A stretch of 14,510 nucleotides of DNA from an uncultured Corynebacterium sp. (GTDB lineage Bacteria > Actinomycetota > Actinomycetes > Mycobacteriales > Mycobacteriaceae): assembly GCA_943908385.1 (NCBI GenBank), contig CALTTF010000045.1, positions 1 through 14,510 of the forward strand, in the 5' to 3' direction. A model generated the notes under the pieces. The model saw only the letters and a program-made list of their open reading frames with translations, was not told where the DNA came from and made no database searches. Positions 14,070 through 14,510 of this stretch are shown piece after piece. The position numbers and the translations under genes are program-made. The first letter of the stretch is position 1, and every line of letters starts with the position of its first letter.

Positions 14070-14105
14070 GCCCGGCTAGCTGGCGGGTGGGCTGGCTAAC
14101 CGGGC
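14070..14105 (-). terminator. Candidate terminator of guaA
   Basis: On the minus strand GCCCGGTTAGC pairs with GCTAGCCGGGC along all 11 positions, one of them a G-U, across a 14-nt loop. On the plus strand that pair becomes a C-A mismatch, which favours the guaA direction. It lies 34 bp past the guaA stop. The following TTTCCGC is only weakly T-rich. Confidence 0.5.
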
Positions 14106-14139
14106 GGGGTCGCTGGGCTGGACGGGGGTGGCGGAGCAC

Positions 14140-14510
14140 CTACTCCCACTCGATGGTGGCCGGCGGCTTGGACGTGATGTCCAACACGACGCGGTTGACG
14201 TCTTCGACCTCGTTGGTGATGCGGGTGGAGATGGTCTCCAGCACCTCGTAGGGGATGCGGACCCAGTCGGCGGTCATGGCGTCCTCGGAGGCGACCGGGC
14301 GAAGGACGATCGGGTGGCCGTAGGTGCGACCGTCGCCCTGGACGCCGACGGAGCGAACGTCGGCAAGCAGGACGACGGGGCACTGCCAGATCTGGTCGTC
14401 GAGGCCAGCCTTGGTGAGCTCCTCGCGGGCGATGGCGTCGGCGGCGCGGAGGGTAGCCAGGCGTTCCTCGGTGACCTCGCCGATGATGCGGATGCCCAGG
14501 CCCGGGCCCG
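14140..14510 (-). CDS. guaA: GMP synthase (glutamine-hydrolysing), C-terminal part (runs off right edge)
   Basis: This is the last 122 codons of GMP synthase, which converts XMP to GMP with glutamine and ATP. The visible part is the C-terminal dimerisation domain. It reads RGPGLGIRIIGEVTEERL, then DDQIWQCPVVLLADVRSVGV, then GDGRTYGHPIVLRPVASEDA, and ends in the highly conserved SKPPATIEWE before a TAG stop. The glutaminase and ATP-pyrophosphatase domains lie outside the window to the right. No frameshift or odd residue is visible. Confidence 0.97.
   Translation of the reverse strand, partial: GPGLGIRIIGEVTEERLATLRAADAIAREELTKAGLDDQIWQCPVVLLADVRSVGVQGDGRTYGHPIVLRPVASEDAMTADWVRIPYEVLETISTRITNEVEDVNRVVLDITSKPPATIEWE

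Larger units (their letters stand above)
13840..14139. other. Intergenic stretch between pspC paralogue 2 and guaA
   Basis: These 300 bp contain no ORF I accept. Both flanking genes end here. I see a possible degenerate third copy of the inverted-repeat element (13907-13993) in a relatively AT-rich patch, and a GC-rich stem-loop at 14070-14105 suited to terminating guaA. No T-rich terminator is visible for the pspC pair. Confidence 0.55.

Overview
The window is GC-rich, gene-dense DNA from an actinobacterium. It is most likely a Corynebacterium or close relative. Supporting signs are the metQNI operon beside dnaE2 (as I recall from Corynebacterium glutamicum), the imuA-imuB pair close to dnaE2, corynebacterial-type LexA and McbR sites, promoters placed for leaderless translation, and two proteins with N-terminal PspC domains. 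I see no insertion sequence, CRISPR array, tRNA or rRNA.

Layout, left to right. (1) 1-470, minus: the start of a Pro/Ala/Lys-rich repetitive protein that runs off the left edge. (2) 471-1005: a gene-poor stretch holding two related elements of about 105 bp, each closed by a long inverted repeat. (3) 1006-4155, minus: dnaE2, the error-prone polymerase, with a LexA-like box inside its promoter. (4) 4297-6970, plus: metQ-metN-metI, a methionine importer with overlapping stop/start codons and a candidate McbR site. (5) 6967-7884, minus: a sucraseferredoxin-like [2Fe-2S] protein, convergent with metI and overlapping it by a few bases. (6) 8036-8815, plus: an AMIN-like lipoprotein. (7) 8823-11144, minus: imuA-imuB, with LexA-like boxes on both sides of the promoter. 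(8) 11278-11688, plus: a small four-helix membrane protein divergent from imuA that shares one LexA-like box. (9) 11710-12018, minus: a small unknown acidic protein. (10) 12212-13839, plus: two tandem PspC-domain membrane proteins. (11) 13840-14139: intergenic, with a possible third degenerate copy of the inverted-repeat element and a candidate guaA terminator. (12) 14140-14510, minus: the C-terminal end of guaA.

The main functional theme is SOS mutagenesis. ImuA', ImuB and DnaE2 form the mycobacterial-type mutasome for mutagenic translesion synthesis. Here its two transcription units lie about 4.7 kb apart, separated by the methionine importer and two unrelated genes, and both carry LexA-like boxes at their promoters. 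The divergent membrane gene next to imuA may belong to the same regulon.

The most novel signal is the pair of about 105-bp elements (648-752 and 846-949). They are homologous, lie in the same orientation, and differ in their paired arms by compensatory changes, as expected for a conserved hairpin or a MITE-like family. The second is a 10-mer, GTCGATAAGC, that occurs five times in 14.5 kb.
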